DNA of 64,000 bases from Streptomyces coeruleorubidus (GCF_008705135.1 NZ_CP023694.1:7849001-7913000); one strand, 5' to 3'. Counted from the first letter of the stretch, positions 17,348-26,528 are shown. Numbers and translations: made by a program. Notes: generated by a model from the letters alone, not told the origin.

Positions 17348-18393
17348 GGCGGCGCGAGCGCCGTTGTGGAGGCTCGGGCGGTACGGGTGAAACCTGCAAC
17401 GAAGGGCATGTCGGCGGCACGGCGTCGTCCACTCCGCCCTGCGGACGCGCCGACCGCCCCGCACGGGGACGCGCCTGGGCCGAACTCCTCCGTCTCCCGG
17501 CCCTGTTCAGCGTGCCCGGCGACGCACTCGCCGGCACGGCCGCGGCCGGCGCGCCGCCCAACGCCCGCACTCTGCTCGCCATCGGCTCCTCCCTCTGCCT
17601 GTACGAGGCCGGCATGGCCCTCAACGACTGGGCGGACCGCGAGGTGGACGCCGTCGAACGCCCGCACCGCCCCCTGCCCTCCGGCCGCATCCGCCCCGCC
17701 GCCGCGCTCACGGCGGCCTGTGCCCTCACCGGAGCCGGACTGGCCCTGGCCGCCCGCGCCGGCCGCCCGGCCCTGGCCGTCGCCGCGCCCCTGGCGGCGA
17801 CCGTGTGGGCGTACGACCTCACTCTGAAACACACCCCGGCCGGGCCCGTGGCCATGGGCGCCGCCCGCGGACTGGACCTGCTCCTGGGAGCCGCGGCCAC
17901 CACCGGCCGTACCCGCCCGGCGCTGTCCTCCGCCGCTCTCCTCGGCACCCACACCCTGGCCGTCACGACGGTCTCCCGTCAGGAGGCCCGGGGCGGCTCA
18001 TCCCTGGCCCCCTTGGCGGCGCTTGCGACGACGGCCCTGCTGACCCGCGTGGTCACGCACCGCCCGTCGGACCACCGAGGGGCAGCCGCTCATGGCCTTC
18101 TCGGGCCACGAGCGACTCCGCCTCCAGGAGCTGCGCTCGGCCGGAAACCCACGGCACACCTCACCACCGCCCTCGCGGCCGCTTACGTCGCGGCCACCGC
18201 CCGCCCCTACTTCCACGCCACGCTCAACCCCTCACCTCCGCTCACCCAACGAGCCGTCGGTGCCGGCATCCGCGCCACGATCCCCCTCCAGGCCACCCTG
18301 ACCGCCCGCTCCAAGGGCACGGCCACGGCCCTCCTCATCGCGGCCCTGGCCCCGCTGGGAGCGCGGTTCGCGAAGAAGGTGAGTGTGACGTGA
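17344..18393 (+). CDS. eboC: UbiA-family prenyltransferase (EboC-like)
   Basis: Membrane prenyltransferase of the UbiA superfamily, 349 residues from the coupled GTG at 17344. The first Asp-rich motif NDWADREVD (NDxxDxxxD) and the second region YDLTLKHTPAG, where UbiA proteins have YDxxLK, are both visible, with about eight hydrophobic segments rich in Ala and Leu. The first ~40 residues are hydrophilic, so an internal start is possible, but the GTGA overlap with the upstream stop favours 17344. In Ebo clusters a UbiA protein is a standard member (EboC); the acceptor and the prenyl donor are unknown. It resembles the streptomycete SCO3242-family prenyltransferases in type. Confidence 0.85.
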   Translation: MRRRERRCGGSGGTGETCNEGHVGGTASSTPPCGRADRPARGRAWAELLRLPALFSVPGDALAGTAAAGAPPNARTLLAIGSSLCLYEAGMALNDWADREVDAVERPHRPLPSGRIRPAAALTAACALTGAGLALAARAGRPALAVAAPLAATVWAYDLTLKHTPAGPVAMGAARGLDLLLGAAATTGRTRPALSSAALLGTHTLAVTTVSRQEARGGSSLAPLAALATTALLTRVVTHRPSDHRGAAAHGLLGPRATPPPGAALGRKPTAHLTTALAAAYVAATARPYFHATLNPSPPLTQRAVGAGIRATIPLQATLTARSKGTATALLIAALAPLGARFAKKVSVT

Positions 18394-19361
18394 ATGCAGG
18401 GACCTCTCCCCTCGACGCCCGCCGGCCCCTCCGCTTCGGCTACGGCACCAACGGCCTCGCCGACCTCCGGCTCGACGACGCGCTCTCCCTTCTCGCCGAC
18501 CTCGGATACGACGGCGTCGGACTGACCCTCGACCACATGCACCTCGACCCGCTCGCCCCGGACCTCGCCGCCCGCACCCGCCGGGTCGCGCACCGGCTGG
18601 ACGCGCTCGGACTGGGTGTCACCGTGGAGACGGGTGCCCGCTATGTGCTCGACCCGCGCCGCAAGCACGGCCCGTCCCTGCTGGACCCGGACCCCGGCGA
18701 CCGGGCCCGCCGCGTCGACCTCCTCCTCCGGGCCGTACGCGTCGCGGCCGACCTCGGCGCCCACGCGGTCCACTGCTTCAGCGGGATCGTCCCGGACGGC
18801 ACCGACACGGACACCGCGTGGAAGCGCCTCACCGAGACCCTCATGCCCGTCCTGGACGCCGCCGCGTCCGCCGGCGTTCCGCTCGCCGTCGAGCCCGAAC
18901 CGGGTCACCTCCTCGCCACCCTGGCCGACTTCCACCACCTCCGCCGCATGCTCGCCGACCCCGGACCTCTCGGTCTCACCCTCGACATCGGCCACTGTCA
19001 GTGCCTCGAACCCCTCCCTCCCGCCGACTGCGTGCGCGCCGCCGCACCCTGGCTGCGCCATGTCCAGATCGAGGACATGCGACGCGGTGTCCACGAGCAC
19101 CTCCCCTTCGGGGACGGGGAGATCGACTTCCCGCCGGTCCTGGCGGCCCTCGCCGCCACCGGCTACCAGGGACTGACCGTCGTCGAACTGCCTCGCCACT
19201 CCCACGCCGGCCCCCGCTACGCCGGACACTCCCTCCCGTTCCTCCGCGACGCCGAGCAGACCGCGGCCACCGTCTCGCCGCCCCCTGCTCCGGCCCTCCA
19301 GCAGGCCGCGCCACCCCACGGCGCTCCCTCCACCACCCCTGAAGGGAGCAGCACCCCATGA
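18390..19361 (+). CDS. sugar phosphate isomerase/epimerase (TIM barrel) in Ebo-type cluster
   Basis: 323-residue xylose-isomerase-like TIM-barrel protein. It opens with RPLRFGYGTNGLADLRLDDAL; likely metal ligands lie in VEPEPGHLL, LDIGHCQC, HVQIEDM and the C-terminal VVELPRHSH. The GTG start at 18390 overlaps the previous stop (GTGA). The C-terminal 30 residues are Pro/Ala-rich. It is one of two or three TIM-barrel proteins in this cluster, the others being the EboE-like protein and the Tat-exported one at 23824. Family certain, reaction unknown. Confidence 0.85.
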   Translation: MNAGTSPLDARRPLRFGYGTNGLADLRLDDALSLLADLGYDGVGLTLDHMHLDPLAPDLAARTRRVAHRLDALGLGVTVETGARYVLDPRRKHGPSLLDPDPGDRARRVDLLLRAVRVAADLGAHAVHCFSGIVPDGTDTDTAWKRLTETLMPVLDAAASAGVPLAVEPEPGHLLATLADFHHLRRMLADPGPLGLTLDIGHCQCLEPLPPADCVRAAAPWLRHVQIEDMRRGVHEHLPFGDGEIDFPPVLAALAATGYQGLTVVELPRHSHAGPRYAGHSLPFLRDAEQTAATVSPPPAPALQQAAPPHGAPSTTPEGSSTP

Positions 19362-20236
19362 CCCACCCCCGCAGCACACGGGCGGCGAGAACCGACGGCC
19401 CCCAGGACGACACCCCAGCCCACGGGGACACCGCCGCACGGGACGCCCAGGGCGCCGAGTCCGCCGCCGCACGGGACGCCCAAGCTCCCGAAGACGCCAA
19501 CCCCCTGGCGACCACGGACACCCCCAGCACTCCCAACACCCCCAGCACCCACACCACCCACACCACCCAACCCACCCTCGACACCGCCCTCACCTCCTCG
19601 CCGGCCGGCCTCCGCCGCCACCTGACCACCCACCTCGATCCCGCCGCCCTCGCCTGGCTCGAGCACGCCCTCGACGAGGCCGCCGCCCACCCCGGCATCC
19701 ACGGGCCCATCTCCCCGTGGGAACTGCGCCTCGCCGAGGCCGGCCGCCGCTGCGGTGCCGCGTACGCCGACGCCGCACGCGTCCTCATCCTCGACGCGGC
19801 TCGTGCCGGGACCGACGCCCTGACGCGGGTGTACTTCCAGGGCACCGCCGACGAGCGCCGCGCCGTCCTGCACGCCCTGCCCCACCTCGTGTCCGGCCCC
19901 GGCGCCCTCCCGCTCGTCGAGGACGCCCTGCGCACCAACGACACCCGGCTCCTCACCGCCGCCGTCGGCCCTTACGCCGCCCGGCACCTGGCCCCCCACG
20001 ACTGGCGCCACGCCGTACTGAAGTGCCTGTTCACCGGCGTCCCCGTCGACCGAGTGGCGGACCTGCCCCGGCGGGCCCGCGGCGACGGCGAACTCGCCCG
20101 CATGCTGGGCGACTACGCCGCCGAACGCACCGCGGCCGGCCGCACCGTACCCGAGGACCTGTACCGCGTCCTGGACCTGACCGAGTCCGCCGGCCCGGCT
20201 CCCGGCACGGACCACCCCCACGGCAAGGAGTCCTGA
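19358..20236 (+). CDS. eboA: EboA domain-containing protein
   Basis: 292-residue helical protein. The EboA domain spans about residues 75-275, with WELRLAEAGRRCG, AVLHALPHLV, EDALRTNDTRLLTAAVGPYA and WRHAVLKCLFTGVPVDRVADL; the last is the most recognisable EboA signature. The N-terminal ~70 residues are low complexity, rich in Thr, Pro, Ala and Asp, and probably disordered. The ATG overlaps the upstream stop (ATGA) and the stop overlaps the next ATG by one base. EboA has no known enzymatic activity. In cyanobacteria the ebo genes are needed to move a scytonemin precursor to the periplasm; this is recalled knowledge, and the role in streptomycetes is unknown. Confidence 0.85.
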   Translation: MTHPRSTRAARTDGPQDDTPAHGDTAARDAQGAESAAARDAQAPEDANPLATTDTPSTPNTPSTHTTHTTQPTLDTALTSSPAGLRRHLTTHLDPAALAWLEHALDEAAAHPGIHGPISPWELRLAEAGRRCGAAYADAARVLILDAARAGTDALTRVYFQGTADERRAVLHALPHLVSGPGALPLVEDALRTNDTRLLTAAVGPYAARHLAPHDWRHAVLKCLFTGVPVDRVADLPRRARGDGELARMLGDYAAERTAAGRTVPEDLYRVLDLTESAGPAPGTDHPHGKES

Positions 20237-21156
20237 TGCGCATCTTCGACCCCCACATCCACATGACGTCCCGGACCACGGACGACTACGAGGCCATGTA
20301 CGCCGCCGGTGTCCGCGCCGTCGTCGAGCCCTCCTTCTGGCTCGGCCAGCCCCGCACCTCGCCCGCCTCCTTCCTCGACTACTTCGACTCGCTCCTCGGC
20401 TGGGAGCCGTTCCGCGCCGCTCAGTACGGCATCGCCCACCACTGCACGCTGGCGCTCAACCCCAAGGAGGCGAACGACCCGCGCTGTGTGCCCGTCCTCG
20501 ACGCGCTGCCCCGGTATCTCGTCAAGGACAACGTCGTAGCTGTCGGCGAGATCGGCTACGACTCCATGACCCCGGCCGAGGACACCGCCCTGGCCGCCCA
20601 GCTCCAGCTCGCCGCCGACCACGGCCTGCCCGCTCTCGTACACACCCCGCACCGCGACAAGCTCGTCGGGCTGCGCCGCACCATCGACGTCGTCCGGGAG
20701 TCCGCACTGCCCCCGGAACGCGTCCTGGTCGACCACCTCAACGAGACAACCGTCAAGGAGGCGAAGGACAGCGGCTGCTGGCTGGGCTTCTCCGTCTATC
20801 CGGACACCAAGATGGACGAGGAGCGGATGATCGCGATCCTGCGCGCCTACGGCACCGAACAGGTCCTGGTCAACTCCGCCGCCGACTGGGGGAAGAGTGA
20901 CCCCCTGAAGACCCGCAAGGTCGGCGACCTGATGCTGGCCGAGGGGTTCGGCGAGGAGGACGTCGACCAGGTGCTGTGGCGCAACCCCGTCGCCTTCTAC
21001 GGGCTCAGCGGCCGCCTGAACCTCGACGTCACCGGCACGGAGGCCACCCACGAGGGCAACTCCATCCTCCGCGGCGTACCGAAGGACCCGCACGAGCCGG
21101 ACCCCGGCCCGGGAGACGGCGGCGAGCCGGCCCGCGTCCCCGCCACGGAGGCGTGA
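20236..21156 (+). CDS. eboB: TatD-family hydrolase (EboB-like)
   Basis: 306-residue metal-dependent hydrolase of the amidohydrolase fold. The TatD-type metal site is visible as FDPHIHM at the N-terminus, the bridging Glu in VGEIGYDSM, VHTPHRDK, VDHLNE and NSAADWGKSD near residue 215. The start overlaps the EboA stop (TGATG). The C-terminal ~35 residues are Pro/Gly/Glu-rich and look disordered. In Ebo clusters this family is EboB. The natural substrate is not known. Confidence 0.87.
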   Translation: MRIFDPHIHMTSRTTDDYEAMYAAGVRAVVEPSFWLGQPRTSPASFLDYFDSLLGWEPFRAAQYGIAHHCTLALNPKEANDPRCVPVLDALPRYLVKDNVVAVGEIGYDSMTPAEDTALAAQLQLAADHGLPALVHTPHRDKLVGLRRTIDVVRESALPPERVLVDHLNETTVKEAKDSGCWLGFSVYPDTKMDEERMIAILRAYGTEQVLVNSAADWGKSDPLKTRKVGDLMLAEGFGEEDVDQVLWRNPVAFYGLSGRLNLDVTGTEATHEGNSILRGVPKDPHEPDPGPGDGGEPARVPATEA

Positions 21157-21159
21157 ACC

Positions 21160-22329
21160 ATGCGCTTCCGCCACCCCGACGGCTCCACCGTCCACCTCGC
21201 CTACTGCACCAACGTCCACCCCGCCGAAACCCTCGACGGTGTCCTCGCCCAGCTCCGCGACCACTGCGAACCCGTCCGTCGCCGCCTGGGCCGCGACCGG
21301 CTCGGCATCGGGCTGTGGCTCGCCAGGGACGCCGCCCTCGCCCTCGACACCGACCCGTCCGCGCTGCGCGGCCTGCGCACCGAGCTCGACCGGCGCGGCC
21401 TCGAGGTCGTCACCCTCAACGGCTTCCCGTACGAGGGCTTCGGCGCCGAAGAGGTCAAGTACCGGGTCTACAAGCCGGACTGGGCCGACCCGGAACGCCT
21501 CGACCACACCACCGCCCTGGCCCGTGTCCTCGCCGGGCTCCTCCCCGACGACGTCGGCGACGGCACCATCTCCACCCTGCCCCTCGCCTGGCGCACCGCG
21601 TACGACGACGAACGCGCGGAGAGCGCCCGCACCGCCCTGCTCATCCTCGCCGAACGCCTCGACGCCATCGAGGAACTGACCGGGCGCTCCATCCGCGTCG
21701 GGCTGGAACCGGAACCCGGCTGCGTCGTCGAGACCACCCGCGACGCCATCGCCCCGCTCACCGCGATCGGCCACGACCGCATCGGCATCTGCGTCGACAC
21801 CTGCCACCTCGCCACCTCCTTCGAAGATCCGCACACCGCCCTGGACGCGCTCACCGAGGCCCGCGTCCCCGTCGTCAAATCCCAGCTCTCCGCCGCTCTG
21901 CACGCCGAGCACCCCCATCTGCCCGAGGTCCGCGAGGCCCTCGCCGCCTTCGCCGAACCCCGTTTCCTGCACCAGACCCGCACGGCCACCGCCGCCGGCC
22001 TGCGCGCCACCGACGACCTCGGCGAGGCCATCGCGGGCCACGCTCTGCCCGACGGCGCACCCTGGCGCGCCCACTTCCACGTCCCCCTGCACGCGGCCCC
22101 CGCCGCACCCCTCACCTCCACACTCCCGGTCCTGAAGACCGCGCTCACCCGGCTCGTCGGCGGCCCGGCCCCGCTCACCCGCCACCTGGAGGTCGAGACC
22201 TACACCTGGCAGGCCCTCCCACCCGAGCTGCGCCCGCGCGGCCGCAGCCAGCTCGCCGAGGGCATCGCCGCCGAACTCACCCTCGCCCGCGACCTGTTGA
22301 CGGACCTCGGACTGAAGGAGCTGCCGTGA
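21160..22329 (+). CDS. eboE: metabolite traffic protein EboE-like TIM-barrel protein
   Basis: 389-residue xylose-isomerase-like protein. The opening segment TVHLAYCTNVHPAETLDGVL is characteristic of EboE, followed by VVTLNGFPYEGFGAEEVKYRVYKPDW, VGLEPEPGCVVETT and GICVDTCHLATSFEDP (likely metal ligands), and the C-terminal LEVETYTWQALP. It starts three bases after the EboB-like gene and ends with a GTGA overlap into the phosphodiesterase gene. EboE proteins are associated with traffic of a metabolite precursor in ebo clusters; catalysis has not been shown to my knowledge. Confidence 0.87.
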   Translation: MRFRHPDGSTVHLAYCTNVHPAETLDGVLAQLRDHCEPVRRRLGRDRLGIGLWLARDAALALDTDPSALRGLRTELDRRGLEVVTLNGFPYEGFGAEEVKYRVYKPDWADPERLDHTTALARVLAGLLPDDVGDGTISTLPLAWRTAYDDERAESARTALLILAERLDAIEELTGRSIRVGLEPEPGCVVETTRDAIAPLTAIGHDRIGICVDTCHLATSFEDPHTALDALTEARVPVVKSQLSAALHAEHPHLPEVREALAAFAEPRFLHQTRTATAAGLRATDDLGEAIAGHALPDGAPWRAHFHVPLHAAPAAPLTSTLPVLKTALTRLVGGPAPLTRHLEVETYTWQALPPELRPRGRSQLAEGIAAELTLARDLLTDLGLKELP

Positions 22330-23777
22330 GCACCCACCCGTCCGCCCCGGGCGCACACCCGGCCCGAACAGGCCCCACACCGCTCCTCGTCCTCGACGTC
22401 GTCGGCCTCACCCCCCGTCTCCTCGACCACATGCCCCGCCTCAAGGCGCTCGGCCAGTCCGGCTCCCGCGCCCCGCTGGGCACCGTGCTCCCCGCCGTCA
22501 CCTGCGCCGCCCAGTCCACCTTCCTCACCGGCACCATGCCCTCAGAGCACGGCATCGTCGGCAACGGCTGGTACTTCCGCGAACTCGGCGACGTCCTCCT
22601 GTGGCGCCAGCACAACGGCCTCGTCGCCGGCGACAAACTCTGGGACGCCGCCCGCCGCGCCCACCCCGGCTACACCGTGGCGAACATCTGCTGGTGGTAC
22701 GCCATGGGCGCCGACACCGACATCACCGTCACCCCCCGTCCGGTCTACTACGCCGACGGCCGCAAGGAACCCGACTGCTACACCAGGCCGGCCGCGCTTC
22801 ACGACGAACTCACCGGCAAACTCGGCACGTTCCCCCTCTTCCACTTCTGGGGCCCGGGAGCGGATCTCGTCTCCAGCCGGTGGATCATCGACGCGACCCG
22901 TCACATCATCCGCACCCGGCACCCCGACCTGGCGCTCTGCTACCTCCCTCACCTGGACTACGACCTCCAGCGCTTCGGACCCGACGACCCGCGCTCCCTG
23001 GAGGCAGCCGCCGACCTGGACGCCGCCATGGCACCGCTCCTGGACGACGCCCGCGCCGAGGGCCGCACGGTCGTCGCGCTGTCCGAGTACGGCATCACCC
23101 GGGTGAACCGCCCCGTCGACATCAACCGCGCCCTGCGCCGCGCCGGCCTGCTGGAGGTGCACACCCAGGACGGCATGGAGTACCTCGACCCGATGGCGTC
23201 CCGTGCCTTCGCGGTCGCCGACCACCAGATCGCCCACGTCTATGTCCGCCGCCCCGAGGATCTCGACGCCACCCGGGCCGTCCTCGACGGCCTGCCCGGC
23301 ATCGAGCAACTCCTCGACGACGAGGGCAAGAAGGCCCACCACCTCGACCATCCGCGCGCCGGTGAACTCGTCGCCGTGGCGGAACCCGACGCCTGGTTCA
23401 CGTACTACTACTGGCTCGACGACGCCCGCGCGCCCGACTTCGCGCAGCTCGTCGAGATCCACCGCAAACCCGGCTACGACCCGGTCGAGCTCTTCATGGA
23501 TCCCCTCGACCCCTACGTCAAGGTCAAGGCGGCCACCGCGCTGGCGCGCAAGAAACTCGGCATGCGCTACCGCATGGCGGTCGTGCCGCTGGACCCCTCA
23601 CCTATTCGCGGCAGCCACGGCCGCCTCCCGGCGAGCGACGACGACGGTCCGCTCCTCATCTGCTCCACCCCCCGCGCTGTCGGCGACCGCGTCGCGGCCA
23701 CCGATGTGAAGTCACTGCTGCTCCGACTCGCCGGTCTCGCTGAGGACGGACCCTCAGTCCCGACTGGTCACAAGTGA
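22326..23777 (+). CDS. eboF: nucleotide pyrophosphatase/phosphodiesterase family (EboF-like, alkaline phosphatase fold)
   Basis: 483-residue protein of the alkaline-phosphatase superfamily. The first metal Asp is in LLVLDVVGLTP, the Thr nucleophile in TVLPAVTCAAQSTFLTGTMPSEHGIVGNGW, and further metal ligands in YLPHLDYDLQ, LSEYGI and VADHQIAHVY. The GTG start at 22326 overlaps the EboE stop (GTGA). There is no signal peptide, so it is probably cytoplasmic. It is the last of the tightly coupled Ebo-type genes; family members hydrolyse phosphodiester or pyrophosphate bonds. The substrate is unknown. Confidence 0.87.
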   Translation: MSTHPSAPGAHPARTGPTPLLVLDVVGLTPRLLDHMPRLKALGQSGSRAPLGTVLPAVTCAAQSTFLTGTMPSEHGIVGNGWYFRELGDVLLWRQHNGLVAGDKLWDAARRAHPGYTVANICWWYAMGADTDITVTPRPVYYADGRKEPDCYTRPAALHDELTGKLGTFPLFHFWGPGADLVSSRWIIDATRHIIRTRHPDLALCYLPHLDYDLQRFGPDDPRSLEAAADLDAAMAPLLDDARAEGRTVVALSEYGITRVNRPVDINRALRRAGLLEVHTQDGMEYLDPMASRAFAVADHQIAHVYVRRPEDLDATRAVLDGLPGIEQLLDDEGKKAHHLDHPRAGELVAVAEPDAWFTYYYWLDDARAPDFAQLVEIHRKPGYDPVELFMDPLDPYVKVKAATALARKKLGMRYRMAVVPLDPSPIRGSHGRLPASDDDGPLLICSTPRAVGDRVAATDVKSLLLRLAGLAEDGPSVPTGHK

Positions 23778-23823
23778 AGCACTCACCACTGACAACGCCC
23801 CGAGATCACGAGGAGTTCCACGC

Positions 23824-24882
23824 ATGAGCCGCTTCTCCCAGCCCGACCCCGAACTCACCCAGCGCCTCAGCAGACGAGGCATGCTCGGCGTGGCCGCGGG
23901 CGCCACCGCCGCCGCCCTGCTCGGTGCCGCCGCCCCCGCGACCGCCGCCACCGGCAACGCGGCCGCCACCACCGGCACGGCCTCCGGCGCCAAGGGCCGA
24001 GGCCGTCCCGTCCTGCCGCCCGGCCGCCTCGGCATCCAGCTCTACAGCCTCCGCGACAAGGTCTCCACCCTCGGCTTCGGCCCCGTCTTCGCCGAACTGG
24101 AGAGGTACGGCTACGACGAGGTCGAGTTCGCCGGCTACACCCAGGGCTCGGCCGGCCCCATCACGCTCGCCCAGCTCAAGCGGCTGGCCCGGAACCACGG
24201 CCTGAACCCCATCGGCAGCCACGTCGGCTACTACTCCAGCGACCCGAACGCCTACACCTTCGCCCAGAACCTCACCAAGGTCCTCGACGACGCCCAGGCC
24301 CTCGGCCTCAAGCACGTCGGCACGGCCGCCGGCCCGTTCCGCTACGGCTCGACCGTCGACGCCTGGAAGCGCGCCGCCGAGGACTTCAACACCTACGGCG
24401 CCGCGGCGAAGGCCAGGGGCATGAAGTTCTACCAGCACAACCACTCCGAGGAGTTCTCCTTCGCCACCGACAACCCCAAGGTCCGCCTCTACGACGTCCT
24501 GCTCAAGGAGACCGACCCGGACCTCGTCTACCTGGAGATGGACATCTACTGGGCGTACGTCGGCCAGTTCCGCTTCTCCAAGCGGCCCGACGGCACGCCC
24601 GCGCCGTTCGAACCGCTCAACTACGTTCTCAGGCAGCCCGACCGCTACCCGCTGTTCCACGTCAAGGACGGGGAGAGCGACCCGTCGAACCCGTACGGCT
24701 ACCGCATGACAGACGTGGGCGACGGCGACATCGACTACCAGCGGTTCATCTCCGCCGTGACCCGGCTGCGCGGCCACCGCATGGCCCACCACTGGCAGGC
24801 CGAGCACGACAACCCGGCCGAGTCCTTCACGTTCGCGCGCCGCTCCAGCGCGCACCTGCACTCCCTGAGGGAGAAGTGCTGA
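23824..24882 (+). CDS. Tat-exported sugar phosphate isomerase/epimerase-like protein
   Basis: 352-residue TIM-barrel protein with a twin-arginine signal: QRLSRRGMLGVAAGATAAAL followed by an Ala-rich stretch to about residue 42. The mature domain begins RLGIQLYSLRDKV and includes YQHNHSEEF, LEMDIYWAYVG, FHVKDGE and DVGDGDIDYQRF, typical of the xylose-isomerase-like/ThuB-type group. It starts 46 bases after the EboF-like gene with GAGGAG upstream and ends at a strong terminator, so it probably closes the cluster. Export of a metal TIM-barrel enzyme suggests an extracytoplasmic substrate, consistent with a cluster that delivers a compound across the membrane; that link is inference. Confidence 0.88.
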   Translation: MSRFSQPDPELTQRLSRRGMLGVAAGATAAALLGAAAPATAATGNAAATTGTASGAKGRGRPVLPPGRLGIQLYSLRDKVSTLGFGPVFAELERYGYDEVEFAGYTQGSAGPITLAQLKRLARNHGLNPIGSHVGYYSSDPNAYTFAQNLTKVLDDAQALGLKHVGTAAGPFRYGSTVDAWKRAAEDFNTYGAAAKARGMKFYQHNHSEEFSFATDNPKVRLYDVLLKETDPDLVYLEMDIYWAYVGQFRFSKRPDGTPAPFEPLNYVLRQPDRYPLFHVKDGESDPSNPYGYRMTDVGDGDIDYQRFISAVTRLRGHRMAHHWQAEHDNPAESFTFARRSSAHLHSLREKC

Positions 24883-24892
24883 CGCCGTAGGA

Positions 24893-24936
24893 ACGTGAGG
24901 AGGCCCCTCCCCGGCCGGGGAGGGGCCTCCTCACGT
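24893..24936. terminator. bidirectional terminator, 44-base perfect palindrome
   Basis: A perfect 44-base palindrome centred on GGCC at 24913-24916 lies between two convergent genes, 10 bases after the isomerase stop and 94 bases after the OFA transporter stop on the other strand. It can form a 20-bp GC-rich hairpin in either direction. Confidence 0.85.
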
Positions 24937-25030
24937 GTGGGACGGTCGACCATCGTTGTCGCGGAGGGGACGGTGTGCGGCGCCGGACGGTGCGTGCGGG
25001 CTGCTTGCCGCGGACGGCTCCGCGGTCCTG

Positions 25031-26419
25031 TCAGGTGGTGTCCTCGCCGAGCGGTTGCGGGTTGGGAGCGATGCGGCGCGTGTCCTTGTCGCGTCCCGGC
25101 GGGCTGAGGAACACGGCCACACAGCCGGCGAAGAGCGAGATGGAGCCGGCCAGGACGAACGCGCCGGAGTGTCCCCAGGCACCGACGACCACGGCCCCCA
25201 TGCCCGCGCCCAGACCGGAGACGAGCTTGGCGCTGTAGACCATGCCGTAGTTGGACGCGTTGTTGTTCTCACCGAAGTAGTCGGCGGTGAGGGCCGCGAA
25301 CATCGGGAAGATGGCACCGCCGCCGAAGCCGGAGATCGAGGAGAAGATCAGGAACAGCGGAAGGTTCTCGGCCTCCGCCGACCAGAGGATGCCGTACTGG
25401 GAGAGGCCCAGGATGACGCACACGACGAGCAGGCACCGTTTGCGGCCGTACAGGTCGGAGAGCCAGCCGATGACACCGCGGCCGGTACCGTTGACGATCG
25501 CCTTCAGCGACATGGCCGTGGCGACGATCCCGCCCGCGAACCCGGCCTCCTCGCCGATCTCCACCTGGAAGGCGATACCGAAGATGTTCACGCCGGACGT
25601 GCACGCCAGGCAGAACCACATCAGGGCCACCCGGCCGGTCTTCCACGCCTCCTTGGGGGAGTACTGGCGCACCGCCGGCGGGTTCATGCGCAGGGAGCGG
25701 GCCGCGCGCGGGTCCTCGGGCGGGTTGAGCGGGTCGATCGAGGCGGGCCACCAGTTCTTCGGCGGGTCCTTGAAGAAGTAGCCGGAACACGCGACCACCC
25801 CGGCCAGGAACACACCCACCGAGACCAGCACCCAGCGGAAGTTGGTCAGGTCCATGTAGCCGTTGAAGAGGAAGACGAAGGGCACCGAGCCGTAGGCGAA
25901 ACCGCCGTTGACGAAGCCGGTCTTGCCGCCCTTGCGCTCCGGGTACCACTTGCCGACCATGTTGACGCAGGTCGCGTACACCATGCCCGCGCCCATGCCA
26001 CTGAACATGCTGAAGCCGATGTAGGCGAAGACGACGTGCGGTGCGAAGGCCAGCGACAGATAGCCCAGCAGCGTGCCCGCCGCGCCGCACAACATCGCCC
26101 AGCGGGCCGGAAGCCTTCCGCTCTCCCGCAGCTTGCCCGCGGGGAAGGCCACCGCGGCCTGGAAGAAGACCCACACGGTCATCATCCAGAAGATGTGCAT
26201 GCTGTCCCACGCGTGTGCCGTGTGCAGGGTCTCCTCGGCGGACGCGAACGCGTACTCGGCGGAGGAGATGCCCATCATGCCGATCCAGGGCAGGATCACC
26301 ATCCACTTGCGTTTGCGCCCCATGATGTCGATGTCGGTCTCACCGAGGCGGTAGACGCGTCCGTTCGCGTCGGTGACCTCCCGGTAGGGAACCGTGGTGG
26401 GCAGATCGGTCGTTGTCAT
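25031..26419 (-). CDS. OFA-family MFS transporter, oxalate/formate type (second copy)
   Basis: 462-residue MFS protein with about 12 membrane segments. Family features are the N-terminal WMVILPWIGMMGISSAEYAFASAE, SGMGAGMVYATCVNMVGKWYPERKGGKTGFVNGGFAYG and the FGGGAIFPMFAALTADYFGENN segment, typical of oxalate:formate antiporters. I place the start at ATG 26419, 11 bases after AAGGGG; a GTG at 26431 leaves no room for a Shine-Dalgarno site. It lies downstream of the acyl-CoA synthetase in the same direction but is separated from it by a strong hairpin. Unlike the copy at 1036 it has no small companion gene. A role in moving oxalate or a related acid and its product follows from the enzymes beside it. 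Confidence 0.9.
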   Translation of the reverse strand: MTTTDLPTTVPYREVTDANGRVYRLGETDIDIMGRKRKWMVILPWIGMMGISSAEYAFASAEETLHTAHAWDSMHIFWMMTVWVFFQAAVAFPAGKLRESGRLPARWAMLCGAAGTLLGYLSLAFAPHVVFAYIGFSMFSGMGAGMVYATCVNMVGKWYPERKGGKTGFVNGGFAYGSVPFVFLFNGYMDLTNFRWVLVSVGVFLAGVVACSGYFFKDPPKNWWPASIDPLNPPEDPRAARSLRMNPPAVRQYSPKEAWKTGRVALMWFCLACTSGVNIFGIAFQVEIGEEAGFAGGIVATAMSLKAIVNGTGRGVIGWLSDLYGRKRCLLVVCVILGLSQYGILWSAEAENLPLFLIFSSISGFGGGAIFPMFAALTADYFGENNNASNYGMVYSAKLVSGLGAGMGAVVVGAWGHSGAFVLAGSISLFAGCVAVFLSPPGRDKDTRRIAPNPQPLGEDTT

Positions 26420-26495
26420 GTCGTGTCGCACCCCTTGCGTCGAAAGATCTGGCCAGCGCCCCCTGTCCCATGCCTTTCGTGCGCGTGCGGGTCCC

Positions 26496-26528
26496 GGGGC
26501 CGGCCGACGCGCACCGTCGGCCGGCCCC
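26496..26528 (-). terminator. hairpin between acyl-CoA synthetase and transporter genes
   Basis: GGGGCCGGCCGAC (26496-26508) pairs over 13 bases with 26516-26528 around a seven-base loop. Located just after the synthetase stop on the minus strand, it probably terminates or attenuates transcription before the transporter gene. Confidence 0.65.

Noticed and set aside
20113..22380. A 755-codon open frame antisense to the Ebo-type genes
   Set aside because: The plus strand here encodes EboB- and EboE-like proteins with intact motifs; the antisense product is low complexity.
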